From DSUN01 sp035527715 (GTDB taxonomy: Bacteria; Planctomycetota; PUPC01; DSUN01): a DNA stretch of 28,328 bases. Every line of letters begins with the position of its first letter. Within the stretch, counting starts at the first letter, position 1. The position numbers and the translations under genes were made by a program. The notes under the pieces are model-generated. The model saw only the letters and a list, made by a program, of their open reading frames with translations, had not been told where the DNA came from and made no database searches. Below are positions 20,802-27,947 of this stretch, in pieces. The DNA lies in contig DATKZY010000084.1 in the NCBI GenBank assembly GCA_035527715.1, positions 1 to 28,328 on the forward strand, read 5' to 3'.

Positions 20802-22115
20802 ATGGACGCCCAGGAGATTCTGTTGGCGATTGGCTTGGGCGAGGACAAGGACTGGGAGTTCAAGTCTGCAAGGGGGGGGCTGCCCGGCAGCCTGTGGGAG
20901 ACGTACAGCGCCATGGCCAATACCGATGGCGGGCACATTGTGCTCGGCATCAAGCCCCAGGGTGATTCGTACGTAGTGGTTGGCATGGATGATCCTGCGC
21001 AGGTGAGGCGGGACTTCTGGAACACCGTGAACAACCGCGGCAAGGTCAGCGCGAACCTGCTGAGGGACGAAGACGTCTCTGAGCGAGAGGCCGAGGGGAA
21101 GCGGCTCCTCATGATCCGCGTGCCTCGCGCGACCCGCCACGAGCGCCCGATCTACATCGGCCAGAACCCGCTGCTCGGCACGTTCCGGCGCAACTACGAA
21201 GGCGACTATCGCTGCACCGAGAAGGAAGTGGGCCGGATGCTTGCCGACCGCTCGGAGGAGCCGGCAGACAGCCAGGTTCTCGGAAGCTTTCGTGTCGAGG
21301 ACCTGGACGAAGCGAGCATCCAGCAGTACAGGCAGCGCTTCTCGGCGCGCGCGCCGGCCCATCCGTGGTTGGGGGAAGACCTGCTGGGGTTCTTGGAGAA
21401 GCTCGGGGCCTGGCGCAAGGACCGAGCCACGGGGGAGCGGGGCCCTACCCTGGCAGGCCTGCTCATGTTCGGCAAGGCGGAGGCGCTCCGGGATCCCCTG
21501 GCAGTGCCGGAGTTTCACCTCGACTATCGGGAACGGCTCTCGGACGACCCCGAGGTGCGCTGGACGGACCGGCTAACGCCCGACGGAACGTGGGAAGCCA
21601 ACGTGTTCCAGTTCTTCGCGCGGGTGATGCCCAGACTCACGGCGGACCTCAAGGTGCCGTTCCGGCTCGAGCCGGACCTGTTCCGCAGGGACGATACTCC
21701 GGTGACTGTGTACCGCCTCCCTTCGGAAGGCGCCAGTGTGAGGAGAGACTCCACACAGATTGGCGTGGACTCCGCACAGATCGGGGGGGACTCCACACAT
21801 AAGATAGAGGAGTCCCCACATGAGCCCCCTTCAGCAGAGGAACTCCAGTGGCTGAAGATGGTTGCTGCGCCGGCTCGGGAACACCGCAAGCTACCCGCGA
21901 AGGAAACGCAGAACATCATCCTCCGCCTGTGCGAAGGGGGTTACCTGACGGCGACCGAGCTTGGTGAACTTATGGGTCGGAACCCGCAGGGGCTGAGCGG
22001 CCGCTTCCTCCGCGGAATGGTGCGGAGAGGGTTGCTCGCCCGCAAGTATCCTGACCAACCCAACCGTCCAGACCAAGCCTATACGACAACGAAGCGCGGA
22101 TCAACGGCCTCCTGA
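20802..22115 (+). CDS. AlbA_2 (Schlafen-like) ATP-binding protein with internal deletion
   Basis: A 437-residue protein. The N-terminal AlbA_2 domain covers about 10-145 (DWEFKSARGG, MANTDGGHIVLGI, TFRRNYEGDYRCTEKEV). The middle region to about 299 is normal for the family (ERGPTLAGLLMFG, FRLEPDLFRRDDTPV). In relatives, a HATPase_c_4 domain (HEALREALVNALIHADY...) and a winged helix follow DDTPV before a TxYRLP segment. Here DDTPV joins directly to TVYRLPSEG (residues 297-309; about 21690-21725). About 170-190 residues appear lost in frame, so ATP binding is doubtful. A short repeat of the form DSxQIG (about 316-334) and a C-terminal winged helix (about 380-425) follow. Start ATG 20802, 1 bp after the previous stop. 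Relatives act as regulators or in defence contexts; the role here is unknown. Confidence 0.82.
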   Translation: MDAQEILLAIGLGEDKDWEFKSARGGLPGSLWETYSAMANTDGGHIVLGIKPQGDSYVVVGMDDPAQVRRDFWNTVNNRGKVSANLLRDEDVSEREAEGKRLLMIRVPRATRHERPIYIGQNPLLGTFRRNYEGDYRCTEKEVGRMLADRSEEPADSQVLGSFRVEDLDEASIQQYRQRFSARAPAHPWLGEDLLGFLEKLGAWRKDRATGERGPTLAGLLMFGKAEALRDPLAVPEFHLDYRERLSDDPEVRWTDRLTPDGTWEANVFQFFARVMPRLTADLKVPFRLEPDLFRRDDTPVTVYRLPSEGASVRRDSTQIGVDSAQIGGDSTHKIEESPHEPPSAEELQWLKMVAAPAREHRKLPAKETQNIILRLCEGGYLTATELGELMGRNPQGLSGRFLRGMVRRGLLARKYPDQPNRPDQAYTTTKRGSTAS

Positions 22116-22139
22116 TGCCCCTTGGCACCGGGCATCCGG

Positions 22140-22168
22140 TTGACCCACGCCCAACAGAAGTGTACCCT
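22140..22168 (+). promoter_or_regulatory. Promoter of the Ptb/Pta-like gene
   Basis: TTGACC (22140-22145), a 17-bp spacer and TACCCT (22163-22168) lie 58 bp upstream of the ATG, just after the AlbA_2 stop. The geometry matches the other promoters here and suggests the acyltransferase is transcribed independently. Confidence 0.5.
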
Positions 22169-22225
22169 TGCCCGCCGTGGCCGGGAACTCGTGTTCCATT
22201 CCCCTCAGGAAAGGAGGAAGGTGCG

Positions 22226-23167
22226 ATGAAGAACTTCGATTCGCTGTTGAAGCTGGTGGCCCACCAGCCGCGGCGGCGGCTCGCCGTGGCCGCGGCCCAG
22301 GACCACACGGTGCTCGCAGCCGTGAAGGATGCCGAGGAGCGCGGCCTCGTCGAGGGCGTCCTGTTCGGCGACCGCGAGGCCATCCTGGCCGCGGCCAAGC
22401 GGGCCAGCTACTCGCCCCGCGACGAAGCCATCGTCCACGAGCCCGACCCCGCAAAGGCCGCCCTCGGCGCCGTGGCCATGGCGTCGAAGGGCGAGGCCGA
22501 TATGGTGATGAAGGGCTACATCCACACCGACGACTTCCTCCGCGCCATCCTCAACAAAGAGGTCGGCCTGCGCTCCGGCTCGATCATGAGCCACGTGTTC
22601 ATCGCCGAGAACCGCGAGATGGACCGCTTGGTCTTCATCGCGGACGGGGCGATGAACATCGCGCCAACCTTCGAGCAGAAGGCCGCCATCCTGCTCAACA
22701 CCGTGCACATCGCCAGCGCCTTCGGCGTGATGCGGCCCAAGGTGGCCGTGATGGCCGCCGTCGAGCTGATCAACCCCGCCATGCCGGCCACGATGGACGC
22801 CGCGGCCCTGGCCCAGATGAGCCGCCGCCGCCAGTTCTCCGTCGAGTGCGAGGTGGACGGCCCGTTCGCCCTCGACAACGCGGTGAGCGAGCTGGCGGCG
22901 AAGCACAAGAAGATCACGGGGGCGGTGGCCGGCGTGGCCGACGTGTTGCTCGTGCCGAACATCGAGGCGGGGAACATGCTGGCGAAGGCACTCGTCTACC
23001 TGGGCGGCTGCCGCCTGGCGGGGCTTCTCGTCGGCGCGAAGGTGCCCGTGGTCCTCACCAGCCGGGCCGACAACGCGGAGTCGAAGCTCCTCTCCATCGC
23101 CTCGGCCGTCTTCACCATCAACCTCCAGCGCACCCTCTGGCTCAAGGTGGGAAAGGTGCACTACTAA
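22226..23167 (+). CDS. Phosphate butyryl/acetyltransferase family enzyme
   Basis: A 313-residue member of the PTA_PTB family, which exchanges CoA and phosphate on acyl groups (acyl-CoA + phosphate to acyl-phosphate + CoA), a cytoplasmic step of energy or short-chain acid metabolism. Length and blocks match Ptb-like enzymes: DMVMKGYIHTDDFLRAILN, GSIMSHVFI, FIADGAMNIAPTFEQK, LVPNIEAGNMLAKALVYLGG and VLTSRADNAESKLLSIA. ATG 22226 has AGGAGG at 22212-22217. Longer in-frame starts upstream cross the promoter. No butyrate or acetate kinase gene lies alongside. Acetyl versus butyryl specificity cannot be settled from the sequence; the length favours the Ptb-like subgroup. Confidence 0.92.
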   Translation: MKNFDSLLKLVAHQPRRRLAVAAAQDHTVLAAVKDAEERGLVEGVLFGDREAILAAAKRASYSPRDEAIVHEPDPAKAALGAVAMASKGEADMVMKGYIHTDDFLRAILNKEVGLRSGSIMSHVFIAENREMDRLVFIADGAMNIAPTFEQKAAILLNTVHIASAFGVMRPKVAVMAAVELINPAMPATMDAAALAQMSRRRQFSVECEVDGPFALDNAVSELAAKHKKITGAVAGVADVLLVPNIEAGNMLAKALVYLGGCRLAGLLVGAKVPVVLTSRADNAESKLLSIASAVFTINLQRTLWLKVGKVHY

Positions 23168-23190
23168 GGAGTTCGACTGCGGAAGTTGGG

Positions 23191-24369
23191 CTAACGTCCC
23201 GAAGGTGTGGAAGCTCCGTGAGGAGTGTCCTGAGCAGGTTTTCCCCGTGACTCAAGATCAGCCCAGAACTGCGGAGCCGGGGGCTCTTCAACAGGTTCGA
23301 TGCCCAATGAGTTGGCGACTTCAGGAGACATCTCAACCCGGCAGAGAGAGGCGTGTGGAGGCCAGCTTTCGTGATAGGCGAGGGGGAAGCTCACACCCCG
23401 GCGCGCCGGCAGCAGTAGGAGGAACGGGAGGAAGAAGAAGGACATCCAGCGCCGACGCCGGCAGAGGGAAACGGGCCACCCCTTCGGTAGGACGATGAGG
23501 GTGTCCGTCGCTCCGCTGTAGAATATCACCCGATCCGCCGTTGCCATCGCCCAATCACGTCTCCTGCCGTGCAGGAAGGAAAGAAGCAGCATCTTGGGCA
23601 CGTAGTAGAAGAGCAGGGCGTAGAAGCCGACCATCAGGCCCGCGAGGTAGAGCGGCGAAGCAGCCAGCGCCCGGAGGTACCAGGGCCGCAGCCCCAAGAT
23701 TCCCCGGACAAGCGCGCGGTAGCCGGGAATTGCCCGGCACAGCAGGTTCGTGCCGTACGCGGGGCCTATTAAGAGCACGGTTGCAAGGCTGCCCAACAAC
23801 ACGAGGAACAGACCCATGTAGGCCGCGAGGCAGCGGATAGCGGCACGCTTAGCAAGGCTGCCCTTGAGCTGCTCCAGGAAACCGACCGACTTCCGTCTAA
23901 GCGACTGGCAGGCCTGCAACGGACCATTCAGGAAGCCTGCTTCGCCAGCTCGGCGGATGGCTCGCGATGCCCTTTCGGGCCAGCGAGATGCCTCATGCAC
24001 CCAGGCGCCGGCCGTGGGAGGGGGAGGGGCCACCTTGGGGGACTCGCCTCTGACTTCCCGGTCGAATTCATCCCATATGGCTCGAGCGCTGACTTGCACG
24101 AAGACCCCGCCCGGGATAAGGTGCATGCGTGTAGACGCCGTCCCTTCGCCAGATACCACCGGTGCGGTGAGCGTGCTGCCATCGGACCGAGCCGCCCGGA
24201 CTCCGCAGTCAGATGCCTTGGCTCCCACGTCACGCCCGGCGGAAGGCGATGGCCCTCCCGGAATCTCAGTGGGTTGGCCGCAAGCCGGACAGGGGGCCTT
24301 TCGTCCCGCGAATCGATCTTCTACGCGCAATGCCCTATTGCAGTGACCGCAGCGAAAGCTGATGGCCAT
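23191..24369 (-). CDS. Zinc-ribbon membrane protein of unknown function
   Basis: A 392-residue protein. The N-terminal zinc ribbon has two CxxC pairs (FRCGHCNRALRV..., APCPACGQPTEIPG; residues 5-40), a common planctomycete module. A low-complexity linker follows (about 40-160). The C-terminal half has four hydrophobic helices: about 183-208, 240-262 (weaker), 250-278 and 310-325. The rest is not recognised. The gene ends 24 bp from the convergent Ptb-like gene. The ATG at 24369 is preceded by GGAGAG; the longer frame to 24501 runs through the promoter and is rejected. The domain pairing suggests a membrane-anchored regulatory or scaffold protein, which is inference only. Confidence 0.72.
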   Translation of the reverse strand: MAISFRCGHCNRALRVEDRFAGRKAPCPACGQPTEIPGGPSPSAGRDVGAKASDCGVRAARSDGSTLTAPVVSGEGTASTRMHLIPGGVFVQVSARAIWDEFDREVRGESPKVAPPPPTAGAWVHEASRWPERASRAIRRAGEAGFLNGPLQACQSLRRKSVGFLEQLKGSLAKRAAIRCLAAYMGLFLVLLGSLATVLLIGPAYGTNLLCRAIPGYRALVRGILGLRPWYLRALAASPLYLAGLMVGFYALLFYYVPKMLLLSFLHGRRRDWAMATADRVIFYSGATDTLIVLPKGWPVSLCRRRRWMSFFFLPFLLLLPARRGVSFPLAYHESWPPHASLCRVEMSPEVANSLGIEPVEEPPAPQFWADLESRGKPAQDTPHGASTPSGR

Positions 24370-24445
24370 AGTCTCTCCACAGAGAGCCAGCGTAATTGTG
24401 CCTGTCACACCAGTACTGTTCGGCCCCCGGTTTGCTACCAACTCA

Positions 24446-24474
24446 AGTGTAGGATCAGGGCGGGGTCTTGTCAA
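24446..24474 (-). promoter_or_regulatory. Promoter of the zinc-ribbon membrane protein gene
   Basis: On the minus strand, a perfect TTGACA (24474-24469) is followed after 17 bp by TACACT (24451-24446). The transcript would start near 24439, giving a leader of about 70 nt and supporting ATG 24369 as the start. Confidence 0.6.
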
Positions 24475-25537
24475 GTGCCTGTGAGGATGAATGCAGGGCA
24501 CTGAGCGTACGGCGGGGCCGCCGGGGCGTGGATTGACCGGGGCCGTGCCGAGGGTGAGGAGTCCCTCTGCAGGCTCCTAGGCTCGGCATCGGCGTTGCGG
24601 CGCTGCTTCGCAGGAAAAGGCGCCGGGCGTAGCTCCTTGCCCTTTGGCTCTCTTGCCCTCCCTCTCGTCCCGACGGTCCCCCGTCGGGATGCCATGGCTT
24701 GGACCCTCCGGAACTTCTGAAGAAATTGCACGGACCTACACGGACGAACACGGACGGGGGCCTCTGAGGGAGAAGCCTGCCCGTCCGTGTTTGCCCGTGT
24801 CTGTCCGTGTGATTCCTTCACGACCTCAAGAGCGTCCGAGACAGCGCATCCCCACGCGGGAGCGTGGGGACGAGGAGTGAGCCGACGAGGGCCGCAAGCG
24901 GGACGCTCGCGGCTACGTCTCCCCGCCGCGCCCGCACCGCCGAGTGGTCATTGTTTATCATGCCGCTCATGCGCAACGCTGAGAATCGGAGGCATTAGCG
25001 AGCACAAAGCGAGTGAAGAGCGAGTCAGAGCGATTCTGGCGAACTTTTTTCGTCGCTGCAAGCTATGTCTGTTCATGCACTTCTGGCTTCCGGCCACTTC
25101 TCTGCCCTGGCCGATGGGCGAGTTCATTAGCGACTCACGGCAATAGGTGGAGGGAGAGTGTGGCCGCGAGCGGTCGCCTCTTCCTCGTACGCCCATGCGC
25201 TCCAGTGGCGGCGGCCTCCGACACAGCTACCCAACCTGCGACGAGGCCCGCCACGCCCCACTGTGGCACTGCTGGCTTGTCCAGCAGTGCTCGTTACCCG
25301 CAGTGAGGACACGGCTGGGCAAGCCAGCCGTGCCACGACTGAGGGTGACGACTTGGGGAACCGCGTGGTGCGGAAAGGCTTCGCGGAAGGCCCGGCTTCA
25401 ATACACAAGAGCGGCGACCGGAGCGAGGCCCGCGTGGCTCTTTGACAATTCGGCTTTCTCGATTGCCCCTGCGGCAGCCGCCGGCGGCCGTGAGGGGGGA
25501 GGATGGTGCGCCAGGTGCGCCCGTCCTCCCTCCCCAC
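24475..25537. repeat. Gene-free 1.1-kb repeat-rich gap
   Basis: No open frame here has protein-like composition. It holds several perfect hairpins: TCCCGACGG/CCGTCGGGA (24668-24676/24681-24689), TCCCCACGC/GCGTGGGGA (24849-24857/24862-24870), GCACTGCTGG/CCAGCAGTGC (25266-25275/25281-25290) and CACGGCTGG/CCAGCCGTG (25310-25318/25324-25332). It also contains the decamer-array inverted repeat listed separately. Positions 24950-25150 are less GC-rich and repeat the words CATTAGCGA and GCGAGT. The gap separates the zinc-ribbon gene from the 3' end of the two-component genes. Confidence 0.65.
24724..24814. repeat. Inverted pair of decanucleotide arrays (ACACGGACGA type)
   Basis: Two 35-bp arms, 24724-24758 and 24780-24814, are inverted copies matching at 29 of 35 positions, separated by 21 bp. 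Each arm is a degenerate tandem of a decamer of the form CACGGACGAA. The architecture (inverted decamer arrays) is like that of the arms bounding the GxxExxY gene at 13.1-13.6 kb, but with no gene inside. Confidence 0.65.
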
Positions 25538-25936
25538 TCATTTCCCCAGGAGCTTGCGCGCGGCCTCGCGGAGCTTGGCGGGGTCCACGGGCTTGTCGAA
25601 GTAGGCGTCGGGCTGCTCGCCCATGTACTCCTTGACGGTATCGGCGTTGAAGCGGACGCCGGTCTTCTCGGCGATGCCGGTGAGGAGGATGACGGGGATG
25701 GCCTTGAGGGCGGGGTCGTGGCGGATGTCGTAGAGGGCCGCGAAGCCGTCCTTGGTGGGCATCTGAACGTCCATGACGATGAGGTCGGGCCGCTCGGCGG
25801 CGGCGCGCTCGAGGGCCTCGGCGCCGTTGGTGGCGAAGGCGAACTGATAGCCGTCGTCCTCCAGCGCCGCCTGCGCGAAGTCGCGCAGGTCGGCCTCGTC
25901 GTCCACGATCAGCACTCTCTTGCTCTTGTCGGGCAT
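25538..25936 (-). CDS. Single-domain response regulator
   Basis: A 132-residue receiver domain with no output domain. The acidic pocket is D12-D13 (LIVDDEADLR), the phosphoacceptor is D56 (LIVMDVQMP), the conserved T86 lies in VILLTG and K115 in YFDKPVD. It is probably phosphorylated by the histidine kinase whose stop lies 9 bp upstream in the same direction, and it would pass the signal by protein contact or phosphotransfer. The ATG at 25936 has GAGG just upstream. After a normal receiver to about residue 120, only a short helix follows. Confidence 0.95.
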   Translation of the reverse strand: MPDKSKRVLIVDDEADLRDFAQAALEDDGYQFAFATNGAEALERAAAERPDLIVMDVQMPTKDGFAALYDIRHDPALKAIPVILLTGIAEKTGVRFNADTVKEYMGEQPDAYFDKPVDPAKLREAARKLLGK

Positions 25937-25945
25937 GGGGGGTCC

Positions 25946-27655
25946 TCAGAGGGTCGCGGTGTCCAGGCGGCGCGGCGGCAGGCAGAGGGTGAAGGTGGTG
26001 CCCTTGCCGACTTCGGACGCGACGTCAATGCGTCCGCCGTGCTCCTCGATGATCTTCTGGCTCACGGGGAGGCCGAGTCCGGTGCCCTTCGAGCCCTTGG
26101 TGCTGAAGAAGACGGTGAAGAGCTTGGCGAGGGTTTCGGGGGCCATGCCGCAGCCGGTGTCGCGGATGACGATGCGGGTGAGGCCGTCGGCGGCCGGGCT
26201 GCGGGTCTCGACGGTGACGGAGCCGGCGGTCTTCGCGCAGGCGTCTACGGCGTTGCCCACGAAGTTGAGCAGGCAGCGGCGGAGGCCCCGGGGGTCCACC
26301 TCCACCGGGCCGAGGGCCGGGTCGGGCTGGACGGTGAGCGCGACTCCGAGGCTCCTTGCCCGCTCGGCGACGAAGCCGCACGTGTCGGCGCACAGGGCGT
26401 TGAGGTCGGTGAGCGAGTACTCGGGCGTGCGTTGCTTCGAGTAGGTCAACAGGTCGTAGACGAGTTCTTCCATGAAGGCGTTGTTGCGCCGCACCATGCC
26501 CCAGCCCTTGTGCACGCGCTCGAGGTCGTTCTGGGTGAGTCCCTTGTCGAGGATGAAGGCGCCGCCCTTGATGCCCTGGAGGATGTTCTTGATGCAGTGG
26601 GTGAGGCCGGCCAGGGTCTGGCCGACGGCGGCGAGGCGCTCGGAGGCGACGACTTTGTCGTGGAGGCGCGCGTTGGCCAGGGCGCCGGCCACCTGGTTGG
26701 CGGCGACGCACAACAGCTCGAGGTCGGCGTCGGCAAAGGCGCGGGTGCCGCGCACCGTGTCCACGTGCACGGCCCCGAGCACCTCGTCGCGGAAGACCAG
26801 GGGGGCGACCATGAGCGAGCGGATGCCGAGGCCGAGGATGCTCACGGCCTCGGCGAAGCGCTCGTCGGCCGCGGCGTCCTGGCACAGGACGGCTTCGCGG
26901 GAGCGCATGGCCTGGTCGAGCGCGGTCTTGGAGATGCCGCCCTCGGCGGCCGGCCCGGCCGCGCGGCATCGGGCCGCCGCGGTGGTGACCTCGGCGGTCT
27001 GGGGGTCCACGAGGAGGACGAACGCGCGGTCGGCCGACTCGAACAGGCCGAAGAGCGCGGCCAGCACGTGGTCGAGGAGCTCCGAGGTGTCGAGGGTGGC
27101 GGCGGTGGCCTGCGAGATCTCGTAGGTGGCCTTGAGGCGGCGGGCGAGCTGCGCCGCGTCGGCGTCGGGCCGTGCGGCCGCGGCGCGGGACACGGCGAAG
27201 GTGCTGACGGGGTGAACGGTGGCGCCGTGTGTGTCGGAGCGCAGGAGCTTTTCGAGGGGCAGCGCCCTGGCGACGGTGCTCGGGCGGCCGTCCGTTGGCC
27301 CGGGCTGGCCGCGGCGCCACATCAGGGTCTGGCCCGGTTCGACGGTGGGCCCGGGGGCCGCCCGGGCGGCCGGCGCGTCGGCGCGGAAGAGGAACTGCAT
27401 GCGCCCCACCGTCACCACGTCGCCGTCGCGGAGGGTGCGGCGGCTCACGCGGTCGTTGTTCACGAAGGTGCCGTTGCGGCTCGCGTTGTCCTCGAGCACC
27501 CAGGCATTGCCCTGGCGGACGATGCGGGCGTGGAGGCCCGACATCGCGCCGTCGGAAAAGGACAGCTCGTTGTCGGGGCCGCGGCCGATGCGGGTCAGGT
27601 CGCCGAGGAGGCGCTGCTGCGCGCCTTCCGGGGAGTTCCAGGACAGGGTTGCCAT
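25946..27655 (-). CDS. FHA-GAF sensor histidine kinase
   Basis: A 569-residue cytoplasmic kinase without membrane segments. The N-terminal FHA domain covers about 1-95: GRGPDNEL (24-31), SGLHARI (39-45) and the phosphothreonine-contact loop ASRNGTFVNN (58-67). A linker follows, then a GAF domain (about 185-330). The H-box is GLTHCIKNILQG with H353 as candidate phosphoacceptor. The HATPase domain has an N-box around RRCLLNFVGNAVDAC, G1 DTGCGM (499-504), F-box LFTVFFSTK and G2 GTGLGL (524-529). FHA modules recognise phosphothreonine, so the kinase may be governed by Ser/Thr kinase signalling (inference). ATG 27655. It forms an operon with the receiver gene, 9 bp apart. Confidence 0.95.
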   Translation of the reverse strand: MATLSWNSPEGAQQRLLGDLTRIGRGPDNELSFSDGAMSGLHARIVRQGNAWVLEDNASRNGTFVNNDRVSRRTLRDGDVVTVGRMQFLFRADAPAARAAPGPTVEPGQTLMWRRGQPGPTDGRPSTVARALPLEKLLRSDTHGATVHPVSTFAVSRAAAARPDADAAQLARRLKATYEISQATAATLDTSELLDHVLAALFGLFESADRAFVLLVDPQTAEVTTAAARCRAAGPAAEGGISKTALDQAMRSREAVLCQDAAADERFAEAVSILGLGIRSLMVAPLVFRDEVLGAVHVDTVRGTRAFADADLELLCVAANQVAGALANARLHDKVVASERLAAVGQTLAGLTHCIKNILQGIKGGAFILDKGLTQNDLERVHKGWGMVRRNNAFMEELVYDLLTYSKQRTPEYSLTDLNALCADTCGFVAERARSLGVALTVQPDPALGPVEVDPRGLRRCLLNFVGNAVDACAKTAGSVTVETRSPAADGLTRIVIRDTGCGMAPETLAKLFTVFFSTKGSKGTGLGLPVSQKIIEEHGGRIDVASEVGKGTTFTLCLPPRRLDTATL

Positions 27656-27730
27656 GGTGGCCTCACGGATCGTGTGTGGGACATGCAGAGGGCTTCAAAC
27701 GCACACTCCCCGGCCCGGAAAGCGGCAATG

Positions 27731-27759
27731 ATGATAGCGATCCCCCCGCCGCGCGTCAA
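27731..27759 (-). promoter_or_regulatory. Promoter of the histidine kinase / receiver operon
   Basis: On the minus strand, TTGACG (27759-27754) is followed after 17 bp by TATCAT (27736-27731), 76 bp upstream of the kinase ATG. The two hexamers match 5 of 6 consensus positions each. Confidence 0.6.
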
Positions 27760-27795
27760 GCGGTGGACGCGAAGACGTTTCTCCTGCGGCTGAAG

Positions 27796-27895
27796 TCCGA
27801 CCCTCCCCTTGCCCCTCCCTGGAAGGGAGGGGGGGTCGGAAACCCCTCTCCCCGGAAGGGAGAGGTCGCCTCATCCGCCGCCGGCGGATGAGGCG
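27796..27895. terminator. Three consecutive stem-loops downstream of the oxidoreductase
   Basis: First, TCCGACCC/GGGTCGGA (27796-27803/27833-27840) encloses CCCCTCCC/GGGAGGGG (27812-27819/27825-27832). Second, CCTCTCCC/GGGAGAGG (27845-27852/27858-27865). Third, CGCCTCATCCGCC pairs perfectly with 27883-27895 from 27867-27879 around GCC. They lie between the oxidoreductase stop and the histidine kinase promoter and may stop upstream transcription, though no T-tract follows. They also look like a cluster of dispersed palindromes. Confidence 0.5.
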
Positions 27896-27947
27896 GGTGA
27901 GGGTGACCCCGCAAGAGAGGGGCAAGCGCCCGCTCTCGCCCAATGCC

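Noticed and set aside
18599..21112. 837-residue open frame on the minus strand
   Set aside because: It lies antisense across the GNAT, GH141-like and AlbA_2 genes, all of which have clear family motifs. It has low-complexity composition and no motif of its own.
24475..25537. Several 70-160 residue frames in the long gap
   Set aside because: They cross hairpin repeats, lack ribosome binding sites and have no protein-like pattern. They are treated as non-coding.
25442..27793. 783-residue open frame on the plus strand
   Set aside because: It is antisense to the histidine kinase and receiver; Gly/Val/Ala/Glu-rich without motifs.
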